Below, one piece after another: positions 12,201 through 20,900 of a stretch of 37,426 nucleotides of DNA; the first letter of the stretch is position 1, and each line of letters opens with the position of its first letter. The translations under genes were made by a program, and so were the position numbers. This stretch comes from Lenisia limosa (lineage: Eukaryota > Breviatea), in contig LPNZ01009670.1 of the NCBI GenBank assembly GCA_001655205.1, positions 1-37,426 on the forward strand, given 5' to 3'. Under the pieces are notes generated by a model that was not told where the DNA came from, made no database searches, and worked only from the letters and a program-made list of their open reading frames with translations.

Positions 12201-13966
12201 ATCTAATATCTAATACACAAGTTCAGAACTGCTCTCCAGCTGCCTTATTTTGTTTCATCTTCAGTCCATCTTTTAGAACTTATTATTGTCTTCACAATTT
12301 AGTCATCAATTACCCTACTGTCACTCGCAGTACTTGATGCTGCTGCTGAGGTTGGCCGCATCCTTGGTCAATTTAAAAACTTTACAACTGTAATACAGCT
12401 CCAATATCGGGACCATGACCCAGTTTCTTACCCTTTAGAATGATGCCACCACAGTCCACAAGCTCTCTGTCCGCATCGGAGTGGCCACTGGAGGGGGCAT
12501 CGCCGGTGTTATTGGGTCATTGAGACCTCGCTATCTTGTGGTAGGCTTCAATGGTGCTAGGTGTGACGAATGTGCAGACCTAAGCATTATAATGATGTTG
12601 AAAGTAGAAATATTCCCTTAAGTAATATAGTTTATTTAAAAATCAAAGAAACATAGTCATAGTATTTTTTTTTTTCAAGTACATAATTATGCGTGGTAGC
12701 AAGTTGAGTCAATTCCTAATGATCAATATGCAACGTATTACCAAACTTGATGCCATTTATTAAAGTTTCTAGTGGGGTGAAGCAGTGTCGCTTGCAAGTG
12801 ATCTTGAACAGGTTTGTGGGGGTGGCTGGGTATTTTAGAGTTAGAGCAAGATTTCAATCCAGAAATGGCTCGGAGAGTAATCAAAACTATTTAATAAGAC
12901 TTAACAACGGGATTTACAATTGGTGTTTCTTTATTTTCTGTTCTCAATGATGGTGTTCATTTTTAGTTTTGCAATATTCTGTTCTCTGATTTTGTTTTTT
13001 TTTTGGAACAAAATTTGTCAAATTACAATACATTGAGCTTTAAAGCAGCAAATGATTATTCAGGTTTCCGATCTCAACCACGTGACAATTGACCAACGGA
13101 CAGCCACTGCCCTGTTGGAACAGGTTTGTACTTGTTATCAAAAATGGAAATGCTGTAAAAAGGTGAAGTAAACCAAAGTAACAATACAACCAGCTGGGAT
13201 TGCTCAGTCTGGTGCTGTAGTCATTAACAATTCAGCACACTGTGTCACAAATTGAGTCAAGCACTTCGAATGTTCCTATTCTCATCCAGGTATGCGGCCG
13301 GGGATAGTGCCTGACTATTGTTGATTTCAAAGTTGAATTAATTGATGCTAGCGCATTTACTCTTTTAACTTAAACAGCTTTCTTTATAAGTGAGAATGCT
13401 AACCGCAATTATTACTACTTTGACAATTGTCCTAAATCAAAGGATAACTTCCCCTTTTCCGGTCACCTGTTAGAATCGCTGTCAAGGCTTCGACCCAGCC
13501 AATCATCGTGACAACTGCATGAGATGCGTCAGAATCACGCCGAAAACTGACGTATGGTGGTGAACCTGTGTTTTTTTTATTTAATTTCTTTTTCTGTTTT
13601 TACTTTAAATTTCCATGTTATTGTCTCCAGGAAAAGCTAGATGATGATCGTAATACACGGCTCCGAGCAGCTGAGGTAAAAGTACGTGGGAATGCTGGGA
13701 ATCTTAACCGTGATGCAATTTGATTGTCACGTTTGTCTGTATCATAGTTATAGGCTGGAGCGATATACCAGGTACTCTGATTTCTCTCTGTTTAAGGTAT
13801 TGTTCACACAAAAAATGTTTCTGTATCCAGGTTTGTATCTTTCTTACGTTTTAATTGAAAAGATTAATTTCCTATTATCTCTTATTTTAAGACTCCTGTA
13901 GAGGGCAATCCCCTCCAACCAGTAATTGATGGTCGTTTGCCAAAGAATTCAGGAGTGTTACGATGA
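3221..13966 (+). CDS. Transmembrane adenylyl cyclase-like protein, M1-C1-M2-C2 (about 920 aa, 38 exons)
   Basis: Spliced exons: 3221-3287(?), 3478-3534, 3697-3737, 3915-3931, 4117-4256, 4570-4656, 4810-4947, 5136-5230, 5423-5479, 5685-5726, 5820-5872, 6083-6150, 6369-6430 or 6451, 6610-6679, 6865-6949, 7106-7164, 7294-7326, 7524-7597, 8291-8341, 8781-8888, 9042-9107, 9218-9314, 9478-9530, 9637-9731, 10072-10152, 10374-10511, 10783-10864, 10970-11098, 11305-11380, 11543 into the gap at 11608, 12032-12067, 12331-12389, 12439-12540, 12773-12811, 13064-13123, 13474-13551, 13631-13675, 13892-13966. Nearly all junctions keep phase. About six membrane helices (3478-4890) precede cyclase domain C1; a second block of five or six (9218-10511) precedes C2. 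Each domain is led by the typical linker (MLKQMLPSHV; STLLPSNVVDDFV). C2 shows DIAGFT, TIGD, RIGVATGGGIAGVIG and WGEAVSLAS. C1 shows VTVAFVY, GGLPVQTGN, TIGANSG and LNKASRIA. The protein presumably makes a cyclic nucleotide at a membrane. The first exon and its donor are uncertain; the gap at 11608-11704 hides the end of the TIGD exon. Confidence 0.85.
5136..7164 (+). other. Cyclase domain C1 region: metal aspartates replaced, Asn/Arg kept
   Basis: Exons 5136-7164 encode the first cyclase domain. Where the family has F-A-D-I-x-G-F, this domain reads VAFVYVTFID, so the first metal Asp is Tyr. Where the family has K-T-I-G-D-A-Y-M-V-V-G-G-L-P it reads EQVDYSLIYVGGLP, so the second metal Asp aligns with Tyr and the base-selecting Lys with Glu. 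By contrast LNKASR keeps the Asn and Arg that stabilise the transition state. Alignment is by eye but anchored by the GGLP and NxASR motifs. Confidence 0.65.
7347..7407. other. Assembly gap after a G run
   Basis: 61 N, preceded by about 12 G. Lies in a cyclase intron (7327-7523); flanking exons join in phase, so probably no exon is lost. Confidence 0.95.
8023..8136. other. Assembly gap after a C run
   Basis: 114 N, preceded by 12 C, inside the cyclase intron between exons ending at 7597 and starting at 8291. Phases match across it. Confidence 0.95.
8397..8682. repeat. Cluster of imperfect direct and inverted repeats
   Basis: AAAATCCTAAGTCG near 8408 recurs as AAAATCCTTAAGTCGGAG near 8628. 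TAAGTCGAATTTTTGGG near 8413 also pairs with GGCCAAAAATCCGACATA near 8447-8464. Located in a cyclase intron; it may be an old transposon remnant. Confidence 0.4.
10512..10782 (+). other. Cyclase intron with stem-forming 5' end and repeat-B 3' end
   Basis: The intron opens GTAGGATGGCTGG and carries the reverse complement CAGCCATCC at about 10592-10600, followed by TCACAG. Its second half (10664-10782) is a copy of dispersed repeat B and leads into the acceptor CCCCCACGTGCAG. Confidence 0.6.
10664..10782 (+). repeat. Dispersed intron repeat B, copy 1 (introner-like)
   Basis: Contains CTGGGCTTTGTTTGTTTTG, GTCAGCCAAGAGAGTTGATT and GGGCTTTTTTGTTTCAATAA in the same order and spacing as the copies at 31651-31769 and, reversed, 23182-23288. 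It runs directly into the 3' splice site at 10782. Same strand as the host gene. Confidence 0.7.
11608..11704. other. Assembly gap that removes cyclase coding sequence
   Basis: 97 N directly after the codons for TIGD in C2. The family expects about three more residues (A-Y-M) before the next exon starts with VIAGN, so the exon end and its donor are in the gap. Confidence 0.9.
11829..11947. other. Assembly gap after a G run
   Basis: 119 N after about 13 G and CAG, within the cyclase intron that ends at the acceptor at 12031. No exon is required here. Confidence 0.9.
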
Positions 13967-15155
13967 TATAAAATCAGATGCTGATAATTGGAGATTCATT
14001 GCGTTAACAGTATTGTTATCCAAATCTCAAATGACACTCACCTTTGTGGCTTTCACTGCTCAAGGGTAATCCATATCTCCGACCATTACCTTCCGCCAAG
14101 CTTTTAAAGTAATCTAAAAAAATCACAGGTAAATGCAAGCGTTTGAAGAAGTGATTAAACAGCTGTGATTACATTACCACTTGCATGGGGTTTAGAGGTA
14201 ATACCCTCCTCACCCATGGCCACTTGTTAATAGTATCATCACAAGTTTATTCGACAAAAGTTCTTGTAATTGCTATTTATCGCGGTGATTGTCAACTCAC
14301 AATTTTATGGAGGTGATTGGTGTCAACTGAAGCTGTCCAAAATTTTGATTGCCTCGAAAACTGCCAATGTGAGAATGATGATATCGGGATGTAAAACAAT
14401 GTTGAAAAGCTATATTTGTATGCTCAAACAAGTTACGCAATGAGATCATTTGTAAAAACTGCGTTCAGGTTCTAGAATATTCTTTACAAACTAACCTGAA
14501 ATGCTTGTCGGTTAATTTGAATGTTGCTAAAATCTCTAAAATGTGAGGAGTATAATATTTTGATGTTTTGAATTAACAAAGAGTATACACTGCTTTATTC
14601 AAAAGTGGAGAAAACCCATAAATCCATATTCATTCATTAAATATTTACGATCAACAAACTTGTAATCATCGGGATGACACAGTTCTGGAAACTCTGTATT
14701 GTAAGGCTCCCAAAACGTGGCTCTTTTCTCAGTCGTTTCGTGGAGTTTCCTTATAATCAACCAAAGGTATTTTTGAGAATCATTGGATGAATTTTATTAT
14801 CTTCGTACCTAATATTACTCGAATTCATCAGTGCTAATTGTTAAAAGTCAGGGTAAATATTTTGTAACAACGGGGTAATTTAAGACCACAATTGCTCATT
14901 ATGACATGTTGGTGAATCTAACATTGTTGCCTTGAGGTTTTTGTACGCAATGTTGTAGGCGGAGTCATCATTTCAGAATAGAATCAGGGCTGAGTGCAAA
15001 CTATGCGCTGCGAGGTCTGAAGAGGTATTAAACATACATAAAAAGATAAGGAAATTTGATTACATTTCCTTGTTTGATTAAATTGTAATTATAAAAGTTT
15101 CAACTTCATTTCCACATTATACCTCTAACTTGGTTTTTAGATAAAAAAATATATA
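13967..15155. other. Convergent spacer, no gene seen
   Basis: AT-rich stretch between the TGA of the cyclase gene (+) and the TAA of the minus-strand exon cluster. It must hold both 3' UTRs. No exon, RNA gene or repeat was recognised. Confidence 0.6.
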
Positions 15156-17485
15156 TTAATAGTGAATGGGCGTACTTGATGGGTACTTTTGCGCAAATTT
15201 CTTGAAGCCTCTGAGCCTGCAGAGAAGGTCATATCCTCCATCAAAACAGTAGCTTTTCATAGCCTCAAGCTCCACGGTTCCCGCCATATCGACCTGTTTT
15301 GGTCATCAAATCAACTTAAAACACGAATCCGTTTTCCATGTGATTAAACTCAATGTTAAAGATGGCAATAAGTGATTATGAACTGATCACAACAATATAT
15401 CATACATGTAATTACTTGAACAAATACAATCATTTGAATGCAATTTTGTGCTATTATTGACAAGCAATAAAACATGTAATTACATATGATATATTACCTC
15501 CATTTTCTTGACTTCATCAGGACTCTTTACACAGAAAGAACCGTCATCAATTCTAATATAAAGTAAACTAACTAATATTTCATCCACAACGAAGTGTTTG
15601 AGTTTAAAGAAGAAGTAGGATGGGAGCAATATAAATAGCTTGAACTTCTGTAAAAAATTAATATAAGTATTATTAACACATTACAAAATTTACTATGAGG
15701 TTTTTAAAATCCTCTGAATAGTTTGTATAAACATTTTTGAACTAATTTTTGGGTTAAATATTGTTCAGTTCCCACAGTCGATACAATGCGGATGTCATTT
15801 GATACTTAAATTGCTTTGATACATGGTCGCATGAGTTTGCACCATATCTTGTAGATGTCCAATAAAGTAAGTAATCTTGTTTTTGAATCACTTTAAACAC
15901 AGACTGGGATAACGTTGTGCAAGGGTAATATGGTTTTGTCTCCCCCTCCCCCATTATTCTAAGTTCTGGTGCTTTTTCATGAAAGTGAGAGATAATGAAT
16001 ATATTACTCAAATATCAGCTTCATCCAAATTATTAATGTTCTATACAATACAGAACATCTAAGTAGAATCAGGGGGCTAGTTCTCGCAAACTACTTTGGA
16101 GAACAGACTGAAAACTAGAAGCAGATCTATATGAGCGCTACCATACTCTATGCCTTTCGTTTCCTTTGGAGGAACATCAAATTGGCCGCGGGCTTTTTCA
16201 CCTGCGTGGATTCGGGGTCATAGTTTGCCGGGATGCCCGGGGTGAACCTAGGGTGGGTGAAGGATTTGACAATAGGGGGACGGTGGAATGAGAAGTAGCT
16301 GAGACAAACCGAAAACACCAGGATGATAGGTGTGTGTTGTAAAGAAACAACAAATATTGGCATAGATAAGGTGATTGGGGACGAATGGAAAATAACATAA
16401 CATCTTCTCAGTAAAAAAAAAAGAATTTTAATGATTGTCAATACTGGAGTAAAGGAGCTTGACATTTTGATAACAGGGAGAAGCTACCCACTTTGGCTTT
16501 TTGAGGTGAAAATTGACGGGTTCAATAGGCCTAAAAGGTCACTTACCACATGGTGTTCTGCAAAAAAAACACAATAGCGCACTAATAGAAAACTAAGCAA
16601 CTAATTGCCCCTATTGCAACATATTCCGTACTTTGTAGCCTTGGCGTCTTTCTGCTCTTTTCCATCCTTCTTTTCCTCCTTATTGTCCTCCTTCTTGTCC
16701 TCCTTCTTCTCTTCAGGCTTGCTTTCAGGAACAATAGGCTCTGTAAGGGTAAAATAAGATTATCTTCATAATGGAATCATAAAGGTGGAACATAGTGGAA
16801 ATATAACAAAGTCAACATTGTGACAAGACTCTATAGTTCGACATCATAAAAACCTATTAATATTGCTTGGGGATTGAAGTCAATAATTGCGCATAGACGG
16901 GTAAAAATCAGTAATATCATGCAAACTAATTCCTGCTTTCTTCGAGAGAAGACGTTGAAGAGCCGACATCGCTTGCACAACCTTGATCAATTAAAAATCT
17001 TACGAGGAAAGCAAGGGTTTGCTGAATTGGTTGTACTGAATGCTAAGGATAATATTGATTTAATCACAAAAGCCTTGTTTCCGCAAATCAGAAGCACATA
17101 TATGTATAGTATTATAGAAACAAGAATATGACGGACCTTAAGAGGCAATAAAGTGCACTGATGTTGATATTAATCTTATTTCCATTTCAAGATAAAGCCC
17201 CCCCCCCCCNNNNNNNNNNNNNNNNNNNNNNNNNNNNNNNNNNNNNNNNNNNNNNNNNNNNNNNNNNNNNNNNNNNNNNNNNNNNNNNNNNNNNNNNNNN
17301 NNNNNNNNNNNNNNNNNNNNNNNNNNNNNNNNNNACTACACAGAAGTAGAGGCTTGCGAATAAAGGATACTGTTTCAGCAAATTAACAAGTACATACCTT
17401 GGTCCACCAAATGATCAAGGTCTTCTTTTCCGAGGATGCTAGCGAACTTATGGGCTTTGCTCAGTTTACGGGAAGGGAAGAGCTC
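15156..17485 (-). CDS. Minus-strand exon cluster of unknown function, possibly a 3' extension of the XRN transcript
   Basis: Likely exons, in transcript order: 17398-17485 (ELFPSRKLSKAHKFASILGK, then EDLDHLVDQ), 16632-16740 (about 35 residues, very rich in Lys, Glu and Asp), 16547-16557 (11 nt), 16095-16201 (GEKARGQFDVPPKETKG; end uncertain), 15498-15647 (hydrophobic start, then IRIDDGSFCVKSPDEVKKME) and 15156-15293 (starts VDMAGTVELEAMKSYCFDGG, ends PIHY before TAA). Phases agree between these exons. I recognise no family. No start codon in a usable frame was found between 17486 and 17993. The alternative is that this is spliced onto the XRN gene: an XRN donor GCT/GTGCGC just before its last codons would join exon 17398-17485 in phase 0. 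The boundaries of the middle exons are weak. Confidence 0.45.
16051..16082 (+). repeat. Dispersed repeat D, copy 2
   Basis: Near-identical to 541-571: CAGAACATCTAAGTAGAATC then AGGGGGCTAGTT. Lies in or beside an intron of the minus-strand exon cluster. Confidence 0.6.
17210..17334. other. Assembly gap after a C run
   Basis: 125 N after about 12 C, inside the intron between exons 17398-17485 and 16632-16740. Confidence 0.95.
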
Positions 17486-17888
17486 CTGTAAACGGGGTTA
17501 TTTGAACCAATGTACCAAAGTAATTTAGATCAGTGATTGTTCACATTTAAACTGTATAATATTTAGAATTAAACATCTGTTAAATCGTTTTATTCCTTCA
17601 AATGTCTACATTAGAATATTTATGTATTGTGTCTCAAAATATTAGTATTTTACAGATCCCTGGAAAGCCAAATATTATAACCTCAACCCACGTTGGATTT
17701 ACGACTGGGATGGGCAATGGTCACGCACACAATCTAAAGAATTAAAATACCAGTTTATTTTTTATACGAAAACGATCTTCATGCAAAGTTTGGAATAATT
17801 ATTGATATTATTCGTAACTAGGGTGAAGCTAAAGTCCCTAATATTGAATATGAAAATCATATACTACTAGTATATAGTATATATTATG

Positions 17889-17973
17889 TACAATGACCGG
17901 GGGAAGTCTTGACCGATTTTCTACGTAGTTTCCCAGAGAAAATCGGTTAAGACTTCTTATCCCGGTCACTGTA
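17889..17973. mobile_element. Long palindrome next to the XRN stop codon (MITE-like)
   Basis: The left arm (TACAATGACCGGG, GAAGTCTT, ACCGATTTTCT) pairs with the right arm (AGAAAATCGGT, AAGACTTC, CCCGGTCACTGTA) over about 36 bp, with only a dozen unpaired bases in the middle. TA occurs at both borders. Located 20 bp downstream of the XRN stop codon. It can be a small inverted-repeat transposon; in RNA from either strand it would fold into a near-perfect hairpin within a 3' UTR. Confidence 0.75.
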
Positions 17974-17993
17974 TATCATTTCCAGCTATAACA

Positions 17994-20900
17994 CTACCAG
18001 CGCACAGCTTTGTTAATCTTCTCCTTCTTCTTGAAGGGAGGGACATAAGTCTCTCCTGGTTGGACGGGGGGTGCTCCTCCATCTGCAATGGGAAGTGGCT
18101 CATCTACCATAGAGATGACTCCTGAGGGGATTATAATTAGAAAATTGTCTTACACCAATAAAACAAAAACAACAAAAAAAAAATAACATCTGGAAACAAC
18201 TATTGTGAGTGAAATGGTTTTGCCTGAGGGGGAGGGAATATCAAATGCTGTTGAGTCTTTACTATTGCAAAAAAAAATAAAATGGAAAGGGTCTGTCTTG
18301 ACTCACCGGCCACATGGGTATCTTTGATGGTTGACTCAATCTCTTCACCTTCCTAAAAGGGTAAGTTGTGAATGATTGGGGAAGGAGTTCAGTTCGTCTC
18401 TTCACAAGACGGTAATTCACGACAAATGTTCATTGTGAAACTGTGGAAAAGTCATAACTATGGGATAATAAAATTGATATGTAAACATATCAAAAATATG
18501 ATGTTCGCATAAAACAAAAAAGAATTGAATCTACCTTTAGGTCAAGGTATTTTGCTCTGCTTGACGATGAAGGTTTGAAGAACATCAGAGATTTGGTAAC
18601 CTGGGAGGGGAAGTGAATGGTGCGAAAACGAATATAAGTTGATACATTTGATAGAATCTGCCAGAAACCATCTACATCACAGAAACTAATTATTGCAGAA
18701 AACAAACTCCAAATATTATATAAATTAAAAAGAGTGTAAAGATAAACAAGCACAAAAAAAACAATACCAGTGAATTTCAAAAAATACAAAGATAATACAC
18801 GGGGCCTACCCTATTCCTTCGTCTTTCACAGCCATTGAGTACCACGGCAGCAGGCTTACAGGCTTCAACAAGCCTGTCCATGTTGATGAAGGGAAGGAGC
18901 GCGACTCCTTGCCAACTTTGCTGCAATGATTGTGATGAAAAGTATGTATAAATCAGGAAAATTCTGGATATGAATTCAGACTGAAGCAATGTTACTACTT
19001 ATGATATAACTGTCACTCTCCTTTCAAATAAAAACTCTCAGTTTACCCCCTCTGAATGTAACCAATCACCCTCAAACCGTGACCCCCTCCATATCAATGG
19101 AGAAGTCAAGGGGATAGAAGTCGGCAATGGGCGATTGGGGGTTTGTCATGAGGTCGTGGTACTAGGGGGGGATAAATTTTTAATATATCAATTCAGAAAT
19201 TAAAAAAAAAATTATAAACATCAAAGCAAAAATAAAACCCAGTAAACAGCCTCACGTGTAAATAACATACACAAAAGTCGAACAAATATATTATCAGAAC
19301 AGGGTTCATTTAAATACCACGCAGTACGCATCGCTTGCTGCATCCCCGCAAACGCTCTTGGGAAGGGCTTCTTTAGAGTGGGCAGGGAGAACCGACATAA
19401 GTTGCTACTGGGGTCAAAAACTCAATATATTATGTAGAGTACTGTGGCAGTGGTTATGGGCGTCATGTAATTATATATGAACGTTTGGGGATCTGCACTT
19501 TTTACAATAATGTATTATACATTCGGATTAGTATCNNNNNNNNNNNNNNNNNNNNNNNNNNNNNNNNNNNNNNNNNNNNNNNNNNNNNNNNNNNNNNNNN
19601 NNNNNNNNNNNNNNNNNNNNNNNNNNNNNNNNNNNNNNNNNNNNNNNNNNNNNNNNNNNNNNNNNNNNNNNNNNNNNNNNNNNNNNNNNNNNNAAACTTG
19701 AATCCCTTCATAATCTGCGGATTGTTAAAGTTCAATCAAAGATTAGCAAAAGAGATACTGGAACTGTGATCATTAATCATCCCAATGTCACACAGTAAGT
19801 ACTTACATGAACTAAAAAAAGGCTATGACGCCATAAAGCCTACCTTAGTGGAGCCCTTGAGACAAGATGAGAATGGAGCATAGTGATAGGGGTAATACCA
19901 TGACCAAGAACCACAGCTGTTGGGTCAGAATATGATGGATCCTTACGATAAGAAAAAAACACACTCATCAAGTTATGGTTATGTGAGTATAATTATAAGG
20001 CTTTCACAGGGTCTTATTATCCAGCATCTTACCTTTACCCCATCCTACATCCTTTTCAAACAACACACCTCCCTCCCCCAAACTTTGGGCTTCACTTCTG
20101 TTCGAATAATACCGATAGTTTTCGAAGATTTATCGAGCAATTCAGTCCTTTTCGAACCGAAGTGGAGCCCTCCCCCGTACCCTTGGTAGTAATACGTCAT
20201 GACCCATTGCAAGCCTTGAAGATAGGCCTGAACCACCTCGAAGGATTCTCCAGTGTTACTGTCCAACTGCACGGGTTAGGGGTGGGACGCGACGAGGGAA
20301 AGGAGGAAGAAGTAAAAAAGGTAAAGGGGAGGGGGAGAGACATAGTGAAACCCCGAAAAACAAAGAAAACAGTGGAAGCCCACAAGAGAGTAAACGTAAA
20401 AACCAGCGGAATGAGGGAGGTGCATATTGTAAAAAAGTATAAGAGTGGAGACCTAAGACCTGGAGCTTCAAAGATGGTGAGCCAGCTTACCCCCAGCTTG
20501 GTTTTGTAGTATCTTTCTTTGTAGCCTGCCTGACCGAAAGACACCAAACCATGTGCTGTTTCTGGGGGGGGGGGGTCAAACCTGAATTGAGCTTATTACA
20601 GGACAAGGATTGTGCTGTTTGGACAAGAGCAATTAAAAGAAATTCAAGGGTTCCATGAGCTATCTCGTGTTAATAGGGAATGTGATATTATTATTATTGT
20701 ACTTTTGATTCGGTTATTGCGCCAATAGAGGTAAACAAGGTTTATCTAGCCGAAGCCGTCCACACCATTACGCTTATAAGATAATAAAAGTAGTCGTCAG
20801 CAAAGCAAAGGTCCGAAGATTAAAATAAGGCCATAAAGCGACAAGTTTTTCGTTCATGGTAGTGTTACAAGGAATTATTTGACAGCCATAAAACTATAAA

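Larger units (their letters stand above)
10970..13123 (+). other. Cyclase domain C2 region: both metal aspartates kept, Asn/Arg lost
   Basis: Exons 10970-13123 encode the second cyclase domain. SVLQLDIAGFTKF keeps the first metal Asp and RLYTIGD keeps the second. RPRYLV joined to WGEAVSLASDLEQ corresponds to the family pattern Y-D-I-W-G-x-T-V-N-x-A-S-R-M. Here the base-contacting Asp is Leu, the transition-state Asn is Ser and the Arg is Asp. The Lys four residues before the second metal Asp is Tyr. Part of this domain is in the gap at 11608-11704, and the join 12067 to 12331 is not in phase, so a small exon may be missing. Confidence 0.65.

Noticed and set aside
15754-16011. 85-codon minus-strand ORF beginning MSNIFIISHF
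   Set aside because: Composition is protein-like, but it lies in the intron between likely exons 16095-16201 and 15498-15647, has no family motif and no clear splice link. Left out as unsupported.
16148-16465. 105-codon minus-strand ORF
   Set aside because: Mostly intronic hydrophobic low-complexity sequence; its end overlaps candidate exon 16095-16201 in a different frame.
17650-17800. Plus-strand ORF starting near DPWKAKYYNLNPRW
   Set aside because: No start codon, no family, and on the opposite strand to the surrounding transcript. Probably chance.
20162-20547. Overlapping ORFs of about 115 codons on both strands
   Set aside because: They are read-throughs of XRN exons 20181-20266 and 20491-20561 with the intron between them; splice sites and XRN motifs explain the region.
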